NCBI GenBank assembly: GCA_016192025.1
Contig: JACPUY010000350.1
Coordinates: 1 to 52,402, forward strand
Direction: 5' to 3'
DNA from: Pseudogulbenkiania sp.
Lineage (GTDB): Bacteria > Pseudomonadota > Gammaproteobacteria > Burkholderiales > Chromobacteriaceae
DNA: 52,402 nt
Below, piece after piece: positions 1 to 9,234 of the stretch; the stretch's first letter is position 1; each line of letters starts with the position of its first letter. Position numbers and translations under genes: made by a program. The notes below the pieces were generated by a model, which worked only from the letters and a program-made list of their open reading frames with translations, was not told the DNA's origin and did not search any database.

Positions 1-1
1 C

Positions 2-655
2 GGCGTCGGCGGCGCGGGCTACTACAAGAAGGCCTTCGTGCAGCTCGACCAGGCCACACTGGCCGGCCCGACCACGGTCAAGGTGTGCGAAACCCTGCAA
101 CGCCTCAAGGGCTACATCGACAAGGGCGCGGCCGGCCGTGACTGGAACCTGGCCACCAACATGATCATCACCGGCAAGGCCGGCATGCAGTTCATGGGCG
201 ACTGGGCCAAGGGCGAATTCAGCGCCGCGGCCAAGCAGCCGGGCAAGGACTACCTGTGCGTCGACGCCCCGGGCACCGCCGGCATGTTCACCTTCAACAT
301 CGACAGCCTGGCGATGTTCCAGCAGAAGAATCCGGCCTCGGTGAAGGCGCAGGCCGATCTCGCCGCCACGGTGATGAGCCCGGCGTTCCAGGAAACCTTC
401 AACCTCAACAAGGGCTCGATCCCGGCCCGTCTCGACACGCCAATGGACAAGTTCGACGATTGCGCCAAGAAGTCCAAGGCCGACCTGACCACCGCCTCCA
501 AGAGCGGCGCGCTGGTGCCGAGCTTTGCCCACAAGATGGCCATGCCGTCGGCCACCGAGGGCGCCATGGTGGACGTCATCGCGCAGTTCATGAACTCGAA
601 CATGACGCCGAAGGCCGCCGCCGAGCGGCTGGCCAAGGCCGGCAAGGTCAAGTAA
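2..655 (+). CDS. Sugar ABC transporter substrate-binding protein (3' part, 5' end outside window)
   Basis: This is the C-terminal part of a periplasmic family-1 (MalE/glucose-type) solute-binding protein. The frame is open from base 2, so the true start lies upstream; the ORF track's start at 38 is an internal GTG. Visible motifs fit the Pseudomonas GtsA-like glucose-binding group: a GRDWNLATNM segment followed by GKAGMQFMGDWAKGEF, which form the ligand cleft in that group. It delivers sugar in the periplasm to the two membrane permeases encoded next. The signal peptide is not in the window. The substrate is inferred (glucose, mannose or another hexose) from resemblance only. The gene ends in TAA and is followed by a GC-rich hairpin before the permease genes. 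Confidence 0.9.
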   Translation, partial: GVGGAGYYKKAFVQLDQATLAGPTTVKVCETLQRLKGYIDKGAAGRDWNLATNMIITGKAGMQFMGDWAKGEFSAAAKQPGKDYLCVDAPGTAGMFTFNIDSLAMFQQKNPASVKAQADLAATVMSPAFQETFNLNKGSIPARLDTPMDKFDDCAKKSKADLTTASKSGALVPSFAHKMAMPSATEGAMVDVIAQFMNSNMTPKAAAERLAKAGKVK

Positions 656-745
656 GAGCCCATCATCAGGCGGCTGCGCCGACTGAAAGGCTCTAAGCCG
701 ATGACGGAAGCTGAGTGGCCCGAACCCTCGGGTCTGCTCCGCACT

Positions 746-767
746 GTCCGCCGCCCCGGCGGCGGAC
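746..767 (+). other. GC-rich hairpin between binding-protein and permease genes
   Basis: A perfect inverted repeat GTCCGCCGCC / GGCGGCGGAC with almost no loop sits in the 143-base gap between the binding-protein stop and the first permease start. There is no T-tract, so it is not a classical terminator. Such structures often protect the 3' end of binding-protein mRNA and reduce permease expression, as known for malE-malF; that role here is inference. Confidence 0.55.
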
Positions 768-798
768 CTTCCCCGATCTCGCTACGCAAGGAATTCCC

Positions 799-1740
799 AT
801 GTCCCATTCTTCGTCACCGGCCGGTGTCCGGGCGCTTGCCGACACCACGCCGTCGTCGACCGGCCGCCAGCGGCTGGCCGACCGCTGGCTGCCCAGGCTG
901 GTCCTGAGCCCGACGATCGTCATGAGCCTGGTATTCGTCTACGGCTTCATCGCCTGGACCGCCTGGCTCTCCTTTACCGAATCGCGCCTGCTACCGCGCT
1001 ACGACTGGGCCGGCCTGACCCAGTACCTGGCGCTGTTCGACAACGAGCGCTGGTGGACCGCCGTCGCCAACTTGGGCCTGTTCGGCGGCCTGTTCATCCT
1101 GTGCACGCTGGTGGTGGGCCTGCTGCTCGCCGTGCTGCTGGACCAGAAAATCCGCGCCGAAGGCGCGCTGCGGGCCATCTACCTGTACCCGATGGCGCTG
1201 TCCTTCATCGTCACTGGTACCGCCTGGAAGTGGATGCTCAACCCCGACATGGGCCTGCAGAAGGTGCTCAACGACTGGGGCTTCGCCAACTTCACCTTCG
1301 ACTGGCTGGTCGATCCGGACAAGGCTATCTACACCGTAGTGATCGCCGGGGTGTGGCAATCGTCCGGCTTCGTCATGGCGCTGTTCCTCGCCGGCCTGCG
1401 CGGCGTGGACGATTCCATCATCAAGGCGGCGCAAGTGGATGGCGCGTCCTTGCCCACCATCTACCGCCGCATCGTGATCCCCAGCCTGCGCCCGGTGTTC
1501 TTCAGCGTGCTGTTGATCCTGTCGCACATCGCCATCAAGAGCTTCGACCTGGTGATGGCGCTGACCGGCGGCGGCCCGGGCACCTCGTCCGACGTGCCGG
1601 CCATCTTCATGTACCAGTTCGCCTTCACCCGCGGCCAGCTCGGCCTCGGCGCAGCCTCGGCGATGATGATGCTGATGACCATCGTGGCGGTGCTGGTGCC
1701 GCTGATGTACCTGGAAACGAGGAGTGCGAAACGTGGCTAA
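799..1740 (+). CDS. Sugar ABC transporter permease 1 (MalF type)
   Basis: Inner-membrane permease of the binding-protein-dependent sugar transporter, 313 residues. Hydrophobic segments begin near residue 35 (PRLVLSPTIVMSLVFVYGFI) and repeat through the protein, about six in all. The cytoplasmic EAA loop that contacts the ATPase is visible as IIKAAQVDGASLPTIYRRI. I start it at the ATG at 799, preceded by AAGGA at good spacing; the longer ORF-track start at 715 adds a Pro/Arg-rich stretch with no membrane character. Its 3' end overlaps the next permease by 8 bases, so the two are almost certainly co-translated. Family membership is secure; the sugar is not shown by this subunit. Confidence 0.93.
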   Translation: MSHSSSPAGVRALADTTPSSTGRQRLADRWLPRLVLSPTIVMSLVFVYGFIAWTAWLSFTESRLLPRYDWAGLTQYLALFDNERWWTAVANLGLFGGLFILCTLVVGLLLAVLLDQKIRAEGALRAIYLYPMALSFIVTGTAWKWMLNPDMGLQKVLNDWGFANFTFDWLVDPDKAIYTVVIAGVWQSSGFVMALFLAGLRGVDDSIIKAAQVDGASLPTIYRRIVIPSLRPVFFSVLLILSHIAIKSFDLVMALTGGGPGTSSDVPAIFMYQFAFTRGQLGLGAASAMMMLMTIVAVLVPLMYLETRSAKRG

Positions 1741-2590
1741 CAAACTCTCTGTCGGCCGGCTGCTGGTCTACGCCGCGCTGGTGCTGGTGGCGGTCTACTA
1801 CCTGATGCCGCTCTACGTGATGCTGACCACCTCGTTCAAGACGCTGGACGACATCCGCCAGGGCAACCTGCTGTCCTTGCCGCAGGCGTGGTCGCCGGAC
1901 GCCTGGAGCAAGGCCTGGTCGTCGGCCTGCACCGGCATCGAATGCGGCGGCATGAAGGGCTTCTTCATGAACTCGGTGCGGATGACGGTGCCGGCGGTGC
2001 TGATCTCGACGATGATCGGCGCGGTCAATGGCTATGTCGTCTCGATGTGGCGCTTCAAGGGCTCGGACGCGCTGTTCACGATGCTCCTGGTCGGCTGCTT
2101 CATCCCGTTCCAGGTGGTGCTGCTGCCGATGGCGCAGCTACTGGGCTGGCTTGGAATCGCCAACACCACCACCGGCCTGGTGCTGGTGCACGTGATCTAC
2201 GGCACCGCCTTCACCACGCTGTTCTTCCGCAACTTCTACGTGACGGTGCCGGACGAACTGGTCAAGGCCGGACGCATCGACGGCGCCGGTTTCTGGACCA
2301 TCTTCTTCCGCATCCTGCTGCCGGTGTCCGGGCCGATCTTCGTGGTGTGCATCATCTGGCAGTTCACCCAGATCTGGAACGACTTCCTGTTCGGCGTGGT
2401 ATTCGCCGCCGGCGAATCGCAGCCGATCACGGTAGCACTGAACAATCTGGTAAATACCTCTACCGGGGTGAAGGAATACAACGTGGACATGGCCTCCGCC
2501 ATCATCGCCGCGTTGCCCACCCTGTTCGTTTACATGGTCGCCGGCCGCTACTTCGTGCGCGGACTGACGGCCGGCGCCGTGAAAGGTTAA
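1733..2590 (+). CDS. Sugar ABC transporter permease 2 (MalG type)
   Basis: Second membrane subunit of the same importer, 285 residues. It shows the MalG pattern: an N-terminal membrane segment (VYAALVLVAVYYLMPLYVML), further hydrophobic helices and an EAA loop LVKAGRIDGAGFWTIFFRIL near residue 180. A GTG at 1733 with GAGG about 9 bases upstream is the better start; the ORF-track GTG at 1724 overlaps its own possible ribosome site. It overlaps permease 1 by 8 bases and ends four bases before the ATPase gene. The insertion around residues 60-72 (SSACTGIECGGMKG) is typical of the GtsC-like glucose permeases as I remember them, which supports but does not prove a glucose-type substrate. Confidence 0.93.
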   Translation: MANKLSVGRLLVYAALVLVAVYYLMPLYVMLTTSFKTLDDIRQGNLLSLPQAWSPDAWSKAWSSACTGIECGGMKGFFMNSVRMTVPAVLISTMIGAVNGYVVSMWRFKGSDALFTMLLVGCFIPFQVVLLPMAQLLGWLGIANTTTGLVLVHVIYGTAFTTLFFRNFYVTVPDELVKAGRIDGAGFWTIFFRILLPVSGPIFVVCIIWQFTQIWNDFLFGVVFAAGESQPITVALNNLVNTSTGVKEYNVDMASAIIAALPTLFVYMVAGRYFVRGLTAGAVKG

Positions 2591-2594
2591 GAAC

Positions 2595-3700
<1,106 letters not shown>

Positions 3701-3704
<4 letters not shown>

Positions 3705-4600
3705 GCGCGGCCATCGGCACAGCGGGGGTGGCCGAAGGCGGCCCGATGTTGTCGCCGCTGGTCGCCGGCATGTGGCGGCTGGCCGAGTGGCAGTTCAGCG
3801 CCGCCGAGCTGGACGGCTACCTCGAGTGCTGCCTGGAACTCGGCATCAGCAGCTTCGACCACGCCGACCTGTACGGCGACTTCCGCTGCGAGGCGCTGTT
3901 CGGCGCCTGGCTGAAGGCACACCCCACGCGCCGTGACGAAATCCAGCTGGTGACGAAGTGCGGCATCAAGCCCGAGGACCCGGCACGCGGCTGGACGGTG
4001 AAGCACTACGACACCGGCCGCGCCCACATCCTGGCCTCGGTCGACAACTCGCTGCGCCACCTCGGCACGGACTATCTCGATCTGCTGCTGATCCACCGCC
4101 CGGACCCGCTGATGGACCCGGACGAGGTGGCCGAGGCCTTCGCCACGCTGAAAGACACCGGCAAGGTGCGCCACTTCGGCGTGTCCAACTTCAGCCCGAG
4201 CCAGTTCGCGCTGTTGGCCTCGCGCACGCCACTCGTCACCAACCAGGTCGAGGCCTCGCTGCGGCATCTCGAGCCGCTGTTCGACGGCAGCTTCGACCAG
4301 TGCCTGGAGCGGCGCATCAGGCCGATGCTGTGGTCGCCGCTGGCCGGCGGCCGGCTGTTCGACGCGTCGGCCAAGCCGGCGCTGCACCAGGCGCTGACCA
4401 CCTTGTCCGAAGAACTCGGCGTATCCCCCGCCACGCTGGCGCTGGCCTGGCTGCTGCACCATCCGGCACGGCCGCTGCCCATCGTCGGCTCGCGCCGGCT
4501 GGCCTCGCTGCACGACGCCGCGCGCGCCGCGACGCTCTCCCTCGAGCGCCAGCACTGGTTCGCGCTGCTTGAGGCAGCACAGGGCCACGCCGTGCCCTAG
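3701..4600 (+). CDS. Aldo/keto reductase, YdhF-like
   Basis: NAD(P)H-dependent oxidoreductase of the aldo/keto reductase family, 299 residues. The catalytic tetrad can be placed: Asp53 and Tyr58 (DHADLYGD), Lys86 (VTKCGI) and His132 (LLIHRPDPL). The long match in style to E. coli YdhF (DPDEVAEAF, GKVRHFGVSNFSPSQFALL, GGGRLF-like stretch) is clear. The start codon overlaps the ATPase stop as ATGA, so translation is coupled to the transporter; the longer ORF-track start at 3368 is out of keeping with the family. The context suggests it reduces the imported sugar or an aldehyde derived from it, but YdhF has no firmly known substrate, so that is inference. A rho-independent terminator follows. 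Confidence 0.92.
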
Positions 4601-4627
4601 CCCGAATGGCAACCGTTTCTCTCTCCG

Positions 4628-4658
4628 AGGGTGATCGTCATGATCACCCTTCTTTTTT
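4628..4658 (+). terminator. Rho-independent terminator after the sugar transporter operon
   Basis: Inverted repeat AGGGTGATC - GTCAT - GATCACCCT followed by TCTTTTTT, 28 bases after the reductase stop codon. Confidence 0.9.
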
Positions 4659-4723
4659 GGCATTAGCCATGAGGTCACCTACGCTCAGGAAACGGGATGG
4701 CCCGTCGCCAGGGAGAGGTAAAG

Positions 4724-5542
4724 ATGCGTGTTGCCGATGTGTTTGACCTGGCCGGTGGGCGGCTGCCAATGGTGCCCAAGGTAGTGCAGCAGCTGATCGC
4801 CAGCTTCCAGGATGATTCCATCACGATGGACGAGGTGGCCGACAAGGTCGGCCACGACCAGGTGCTGACTGCCCGGGTGCTGCGGCTGGCCAATTCCGCG
4901 CACTTCGGCAGCGCCGGCAAGGTGGGCACGCTGCACGACGCCGTGGTGCTGCTGGGCTTCGACAAGCTGCGCGTGCTGGTGATCACCTCCGGCCTCGCCG
5001 GCGGCGCCACCAGCATCCCCGGCTTCGACATGAATGCCTTCTGGCAACGCTGCTTCGAGATCGCCAATACCGCGCGCATGCTGGGCAGGCTGGCTCGCCT
5101 CGATGCAGAGCTGGCCTACACCTGCGGCCTGCTGGCCAATATCGGCGAACTGGTGCTGCACGTGGCAGTGCCGGACAAGGCCACGCAAATCGACCGGGCG
5201 GTGGCCGGCGGCGCCGCCCGGCCCGCCACCGAGCGCATGCTGCTGGGCGTCGACCTGACCGAGGTCGGCGCCGAGCTGGCCCGGCGCTGGAACTTCCCCG
5301 ACGCCATCCAGGGCGCCATCCGTCATCAGCACGATCCCGCCGCCGCCGGCTCCCCCTACGCCGTGGTGCTCGGCCTGTCGCTGTTCCTGGTGGCCGGCTT
5401 CAACCAGGACATGAGCGAGGAAGAAATGCTGGGCAGGCTTCCCGGCGACGGCCTGGCCAGGCTGGGCATCGTCCCCGACGACCTGCGTCAGGCGATCGGA
5501 GCACTACACGAGACCAGCATCACCACCGACGCGCTGATCTGA
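4724..5542 (+). CDS. HDOD domain protein
   Basis: A 272-residue protein made of an HDOD domain, a non-catalytic relative of HD phosphohydrolases found in signalling proteins linked to c-di-GMP, chemotaxis and stress. Typical features are LPMVPKVVQQL near residue 13, the ADKVGHDQVLTARVLRLANSAHF stretch around residues 40-60, and LHDAVVLLGFDKLRVLVI. The HD metal-binding residues are absent as expected for the family. I prefer the ATG at 4724, which has GGGAGAGG at proper distance, over the upstream ATG at 4697. It stands alone between a terminator and a convergent tetR gene. Its partner is unknown; two GGDEF proteins and a chemoreceptor-like gene lie elsewhere in the window. Confidence 0.87.
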   Translation: MRVADVFDLAGGRLPMVPKVVQQLIASFQDDSITMDEVADKVGHDQVLTARVLRLANSAHFGSAGKVGTLHDAVVLLGFDKLRVLVITSGLAGGATSIPGFDMNAFWQRCFEIANTARMLGRLARLDAELAYTCGLLANIGELVLHVAVPDKATQIDRAVAGGAARPATERMLLGVDLTEVGAELARRWNFPDAIQGAIRHQHDPAAAGSPYAVVLGLSLFLVAGFNQDMSEEEMLGRLPGDGLARLGIVPDDLRQAIGALHETSITTDALI

Positions 5543-5558
5543 CACGCCGACACCGGCT

Positions 5559-6134
5559 CTAGTCCGCCGGCGGCATCAGCGCACGCTTCGCCTCCTCCAG
5601 GAAACGCAGCGACAGCTCTGGATCGCTGACCGCACGTGACAGCAGCAGCGCCCCCACCATCAGCGCCAGTGCCACGCTGGCCGTCATCCCGCCGCAGCCA
5701 CCCCGTTGCGGCTGGCAGTGCGCCAGCAGCGCCAGCTGCGCCTCGACCCCAGCGGTGAAGGCCTGCCGTGATGGCTGGTCGCGCCGCGCCATTTCGCCGC
5801 CCAGCGCCGCCGCCACACAGCCGTCGTCGGGCCGGTCGCGGTGAGCCGGGCTCAGGTAGTGCTCCACCAGCGTCGCTAGCCGCTCGTCCGGCGGCACCGC
5901 CGCCAGCACCTCGGCCAGCCGCTGCTGCAGCTCGTCGAAGCCGTGCCGGCAGGCCGCGGCGACCAGCGCCTCCTTGTCGCGGAAGTGACTGTAGAAGCCG
6001 CCATGGGTCAGGCCCAAGTCTGACATCAGATTGGCAATACCAACCGCGTCCATGCCTTCCGAACGGAAACGATAGGAGGCCATCCGGATGATTTGCTGGC
6101 GGACCTCCGCCTTGTGTCGCGAGTGATAGCGCAT
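5559..6134 (-). CDS. TetR/AcrR family transcriptional regulator
   Basis: DNA-binding repressor of 191 residues. The N-terminal helix-turn-helix is clear at about residues 28-57 (MDAVGIANLMSDLGLTHGGFYSHFRDKEAL), the usual TetR layout. The C-terminal ligand-binding half resembles the subfamily that sits next to oxidoreductases or efflux genes. Here no such target is adjacent: the neighbours are a convergent HDOD gene and, across 330 bases, a divergent diguanylate cyclase. A perfect 14-base palindrome lies 27 bases upstream of the start codon and probably serves autoregulation. The effector is unknown. Confidence 0.9.
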   Translation of the reverse strand: MRYHSRHKAEVRQQIIRMASYRFRSEGMDAVGIANLMSDLGLTHGGFYSHFRDKEALVAAACRHGFDELQQRLAEVLAAVPPDERLATLVEHYLSPAHRDRPDDGCVAAALGGEMARRDQPSRQAFTAGVEAQLALLAHCQPQRGGCGGMTASVALALMVGALLLSRAVSDPELSLRFLEEAKRALMPPAD

Positions 6135-6464
6135 GTCTGCCCTTTCAAATGCCGCTTTGCATGATGATCATCATCGTAAAAAGCTTGCGCTATATCAAAC
6201 AGATATGCCGTGCACGGTCCGGCGAGCCCGGCAACCGTTCAGCCATCCGGCATCGTATGGGAATGAGCCGATGACCGGTCGCCACGGCGGGAAGACGCCC
6301 CCCTGTGTTTTTTAGACCACACCCCGGGCACCGTAGAAACCGTAGAGTCGCCCTTTCTTTACCTCCGACTCTCGCTTTCTTTGCAGCAGCTCAATATGCT
6401 CGACGGATTATGACAACATGGTGCTCCACCATCCATTCCCGATGGAGCGCCGCAGGATAAGCGC
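6135..6464. other. Intergenic region between tetR and diguanylate cyclase genes
   Basis: This 330-base gap separates divergent genes. It holds the 14-base palindrome near tetR and an AT-richer stretch before the cyclase gene, including CAATATGCT around 6394 that could be a -10 region. The 60-codon ORF at 6133-6315 has no ribosome site or recognisable family and is not supported. Confidence 0.5.
6161..6174. promoter_or_regulatory. Candidate TetR operator
   Basis: ATGATGATCATCAT is a perfect 14-base palindrome placed 27 bases upstream of the tetR start codon, in a GC-rich genome where such an AT-rich dyad is unlikely by chance. TetR-family proteins usually bind palindromes of this kind near their own promoters; the assignment is inferred from position. 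Confidence 0.45.
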
Positions 6465-8426
6465 ATGCCTGCTTTCCCACGCACCCCCAGGCAGAAAGCC
6501 CGCCATTACCTCGTGCTGCTGTCCCTCGGGCTGCTGTACTGGGGTTGCGGCTGGCTGGTGCAGCGCTTCTTCGCCCCGCACGATCCTTTTCCGGCCACCA
6601 TCTGGCTCCCCACCGGCATCGCCCTGGCCGCCGTCATCCGCTGGGGCTCCCGCGTCTGGCCCGCGCTGCTGCTGGGCGCACTGGCCGTCCACACGCCGAT
6701 CCTGGCCACGCCGCTGCCCGGCGCACTGCTGACGGCGCTGGGCGATACCCTGGGGCCACTGCTGGGCGGGATGCTGATCCGGCGCCACTGCTCGGGCGGA
6801 CTGCCGTTCTACCGCCTCGGCGACGTGTTCCATTTCCTCTGGGCCGGCGTCGGCCTGTCCGCGCTGATCTCCGCCAGCGCCAGCATGCTGGCGCTGGCCT
6901 GGTGGCCGTCCCCTGACCTTGGCGACCTGCTGCAGCAGCTGCTCACCGGCTGGCTGGCCGACGCCGCCGGCACGCTGTTCTTTGCCCCGCCGCTGCTGTT
7001 CCTGAGACTCCAGGGCCGCCTTGGCCCAACGCCGGCGCGCGCCTCGTCGCTGGAGATCGGCACGATCACCGGCGCCACCCTGCTGGCGGCGGCGCTGCTG
7101 TTTCTCGGCCTGGAGGACAGCCACGGCCGGTATTCCGCCGTGCCGTATCTATTGCTCATCCCGCTAATGTGGACCGCAGCGCGGGCATCGCTGCGCACGG
7201 CCCACTGGCTGGCGTTCGGCATCCTGCTCTTGGCCATCACCGGCTCGGCCAGCGGCACCGGGGTCCTCCATGGCGACACCGCCGGCCTGGCCCTGCTCAA
7301 TGCCGGCATGATGGTGCTGAGCCAGTCGGTGACACTGCTGATCATGGGGGCGCTGATCGCCGAGCGCAGCAGCGCGGAAGAACGGCTGCTGCGCGCCAAC
7401 CACAGCCTGGAGGAGAAGGTGGCGGAGCGTACCGCTCAGCTGGCCGAGAGCGAGGCACGCCAGAAACAGTTGGTCGACGCCGCGCCGTTCCCGCTGGCGC
7501 TGAGCCGGCTGTCCGACGGCGTCATCACCTACGCCAACGACCGTGCCGAACGCATGTTCAAGGGCCAGCTGCACAGCACGCTGGGGCTGACCGTGCACGA
7601 CTTCTACGTGGAACCCGGCACGCGCGACGAGGTGGCCGCGCTGCTGCGCGACAAGGGCCAGGTGCGCGATCACGAGGTGCGGCTGCAGGATATCGGCGGC
7701 CGGGTATTCTGGGCGCTGATCTCCTGCACGCTGGTACGCTCCGCCGGCGCCCTGCACGTCATCACCGGCATCAACGACATCAGCGAGCGCAAGCGCCTCG
7801 AACACAGCCTGAAGACCGCCAACGAGGCACTGCGCCAGCATCTGAACGAGATCGAGTCGCTGCAGTCGGGCCTGAAGGAACAACTGGTGCGCGACCCGCT
7901 CACCGGGGTGTTCAACCGGCGCTATCTGGACGACACCCTGCCGCGGCTGATGGCGCACACCCTGGCGCTGGGCAAGCCGGTGGCGCTGTTGATGCTGGAC
8001 GCCGATCACTTCAAGCGCATCAACGACACCTACGGCCACAAGGCCGGCGATTGCGTGCTGAGCACGCTGGGTGCCCGGCTACGTGACAACCTGCGCAGCA
8101 ATGACATCGTCTGTCGCTACGGCGGCGAAGAATTCCTGATCGTGTTGCCCGGCATGAGCCAGGAACACGCCATCGGCAAGGCCGAGCAATTGTGCAAGGT
8201 GGTGCGGCAATGGCCGATCGAGGCGCTGGATCACACCCTCAACGTGACCGTGTCCATCGGCCTGGCCTGCAGCCCGCTGCACGCCGAAGACGCCGAAAGC
8301 CTGGTGCATGCCGCCGACACCGCGCTGTACGCCGCCAAGACCGCCGGCCGTGACCGCATTTGCGTGGCCGAGCTGCCGGCCGGACTGTGCGCGCGGCACA
8401 CTCAAGCCGCCGCCGCAACCGGCTGA
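6465..8426 (+). CDS. Diguanylate cyclase: MASE1 membrane sensor, PAS and GGDEF domains
   Basis: Membrane-bound enzyme of 653 residues that should make c-di-GMP from two GTP. The N-terminal 300 residues are a multi-span hydrophobic MASE1 sensor region (PATIWLPTGIALAAV and TGWLADAAGTLFFAPPLLF are typical). A short coiled coil (about 305-330) leads to a PAS domain (about 330-445) ending in DISERKRLE, then a second coiled coil and the GGDEF domain (about 475-640). The active site reads GGEEF at 553-557, a functional variant, and the RxxD inhibitory site is intact as RSND at 544-547, so product inhibition is expected. Two tandem-looking short distances follow: rsuA begins 29 bases downstream. The ligand of MASE1 and PAS is unknown. 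Confidence 0.94.
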   Translation: MPAFPRTPRQKARHYLVLLSLGLLYWGCGWLVQRFFAPHDPFPATIWLPTGIALAAVIRWGSRVWPALLLGALAVHTPILATPLPGALLTALGDTLGPLLGGMLIRRHCSGGLPFYRLGDVFHFLWAGVGLSALISASASMLALAWWPSPDLGDLLQQLLTGWLADAAGTLFFAPPLLFLRLQGRLGPTPARASSLEIGTITGATLLAAALLFLGLEDSHGRYSAVPYLLLIPLMWTAARASLRTAHWLAFGILLLAITGSASGTGVLHGDTAGLALLNAGMMVLSQSVTLLIMGALIAERSSAEERLLRANHSLEEKVAERTAQLAESEARQKQLVDAAPFPLALSRLSDGVITYANDRAERMFKGQLHSTLGLTVHDFYVEPGTRDEVAALLRDKGQVRDHEVRLQDIGGRVFWALISCTLVRSAGALHVITGINDISERKRLEHSLKTANEALRQHLNEIESLQSGLKEQLVRDPLTGVFNRRYLDDTLPRLMAHTLALGKPVALLMLDADHFKRINDTYGHKAGDCVLSTLGARLRDNLRSNDIVCRYGGEEFLIVLPGMSQEHAIGKAEQLCKVVRQWPIEALDHTLNVTVSIGLACSPLHAEDAESLVHAADTALYAAKTAGRDRICVAELPAGLCARHTQAAAATG

Positions 8427-8442
8427 GCCGGGCCGGGCATGC

Positions 8443-8448
8443 TACCAT
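8443..8448 (+). promoter_or_regulatory. Possible -10 box placing the start site at the pseudouridine synthase ATG
   Basis: TACCAT ends seven bases before the ATG at 8456 and no Shine-Dalgarno sequence precedes that ATG. If used, transcription would begin at or next to the start codon. No good -35 box is visible, so this is tentative. Confidence 0.3.
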
Positions 8449-8455
8449 CGCGGCC

Positions 8456-9166
8456 ATGGAACTTTACCGACTGATGCAACAACAGGGCTTCGGCAGCCGC
8501 AAGGAGTGCCGCAAGCTGGTGGAGCACGGCCTCGTCGAACTCGACGGCGCGGTCGTGGACGATTACCGCCTGCCGGTCGACCCGGCCGCCATCGACGAGC
8601 TGGTGATCGACGGCGAGCCGTGGGGCATCCTACCGCTGCCGCTCTACATCCTGCTCCACAAACCCGCCGGCTATGAAACCTCGCACAAGCCGATGCACAA
8701 CCCCAGCGTGTTCACGCTGCTGCCGTGGCAGTTCTCGCAGCTGGGCATTGCCGCCGTGGGCCGGCTCGACGTCGACACCACCGGTCTCTTGCTCTTGACC
8801 ACCGACGGCCAGTTCGTCCACGCGCTGACCTCGCCGAAGAAGCACGTGCCCAAGCGCTACGAGGTCACGCTCAAGCATCCGGTAAGCGAGGCGCTGGTGA
8901 AACACCTCAAGGCCGGCGTGTTCCTGAAGGACGACAACGAAAAGGTGGCGGCGGAAGAAGTGGAAGTGGTCGACGAGATTACCCTGCTGATGACCATCAC
9001 CCAGGGCAAGTACCATCAGGTCAAGCGCATGATCGCCGCCGCCGGCAACCGCGTGCAGGAACTGCACCGGGTCGCGCTGGGCACGCTGCAGCTGGACGAG
9101 CTCGACGAGGGCGAGTGGCGCCACCTCGACGCCGCCGAGCTGGCCGCGCTGGGTTTCACCCGCTGA
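8456..9166 (+). CDS. rsuA: 16S rRNA pseudouridine synthase, RsuA family
   Basis: Enzyme of 236 residues that isomerises a uridine in 16S rRNA. It has an N-terminal S4-like RNA-binding segment (residues 1-45, GSRKECRKLVEHGLVELDG) and the catalytic domain with the diagnostic GRLDVDTTGLLLLT motif, whose first Asp is the nucleophile. KYHQVKRMIAAAGNRV is the family's C-terminal motif. The ATG at 8456 gives the expected S4 start (MELYRLMQQQGFGSRKE); the track's longer start at 8360 runs through the end of the cyclase gene in another frame. The symbol is by family resemblance; RluE-like specificity cannot be excluded. A strong bidirectional terminator separates it from hemY. Confidence 0.9.
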   Translation: MELYRLMQQQGFGSRKECRKLVEHGLVELDGAVVDDYRLPVDPAAIDELVIDGEPWGILPLPLYILLHKPAGYETSHKPMHNPSVFTLLPWQFSQLGIAAVGRLDVDTTGLLLLTTDGQFVHALTSPKKHVPKRYEVTLKHPVSEALVKHLKAGVFLKDDNEKVAAEEVEVVDEITLLMTITQGKYHQVKRMIAAAGNRVQELHRVALGTLQLDELDEGEWRHLDAAELAALGFTR

Positions 9167-9181
9167 AACCGCACGCGCCGG

Positions 9182-9220
9182 GCAAGAGAAAAGGTCGCCC
9201 CCGGCGACCTTTTCTCTTGC
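9182..9220. terminator. Bidirectional terminator between rsuA and hemY
   Basis: An 18-bp perfect stem, GCAAGAGAAAAGGTCGCC with its exact complement, separated by CCC. The A-rich and T-rich outer parts of the stem give a U-rich 3' arm in both directions, fitting the convergent genes on either side. Confidence 0.9.
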
Positions 9221-9234
9221 CCTCAAGCAGCGGC

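Noticed and set aside
6133-6315. 60-codon ORF upstream of the cyclase
   Set aside because: No ribosome site, no recognisable sequence and it covers the tetR operator region.
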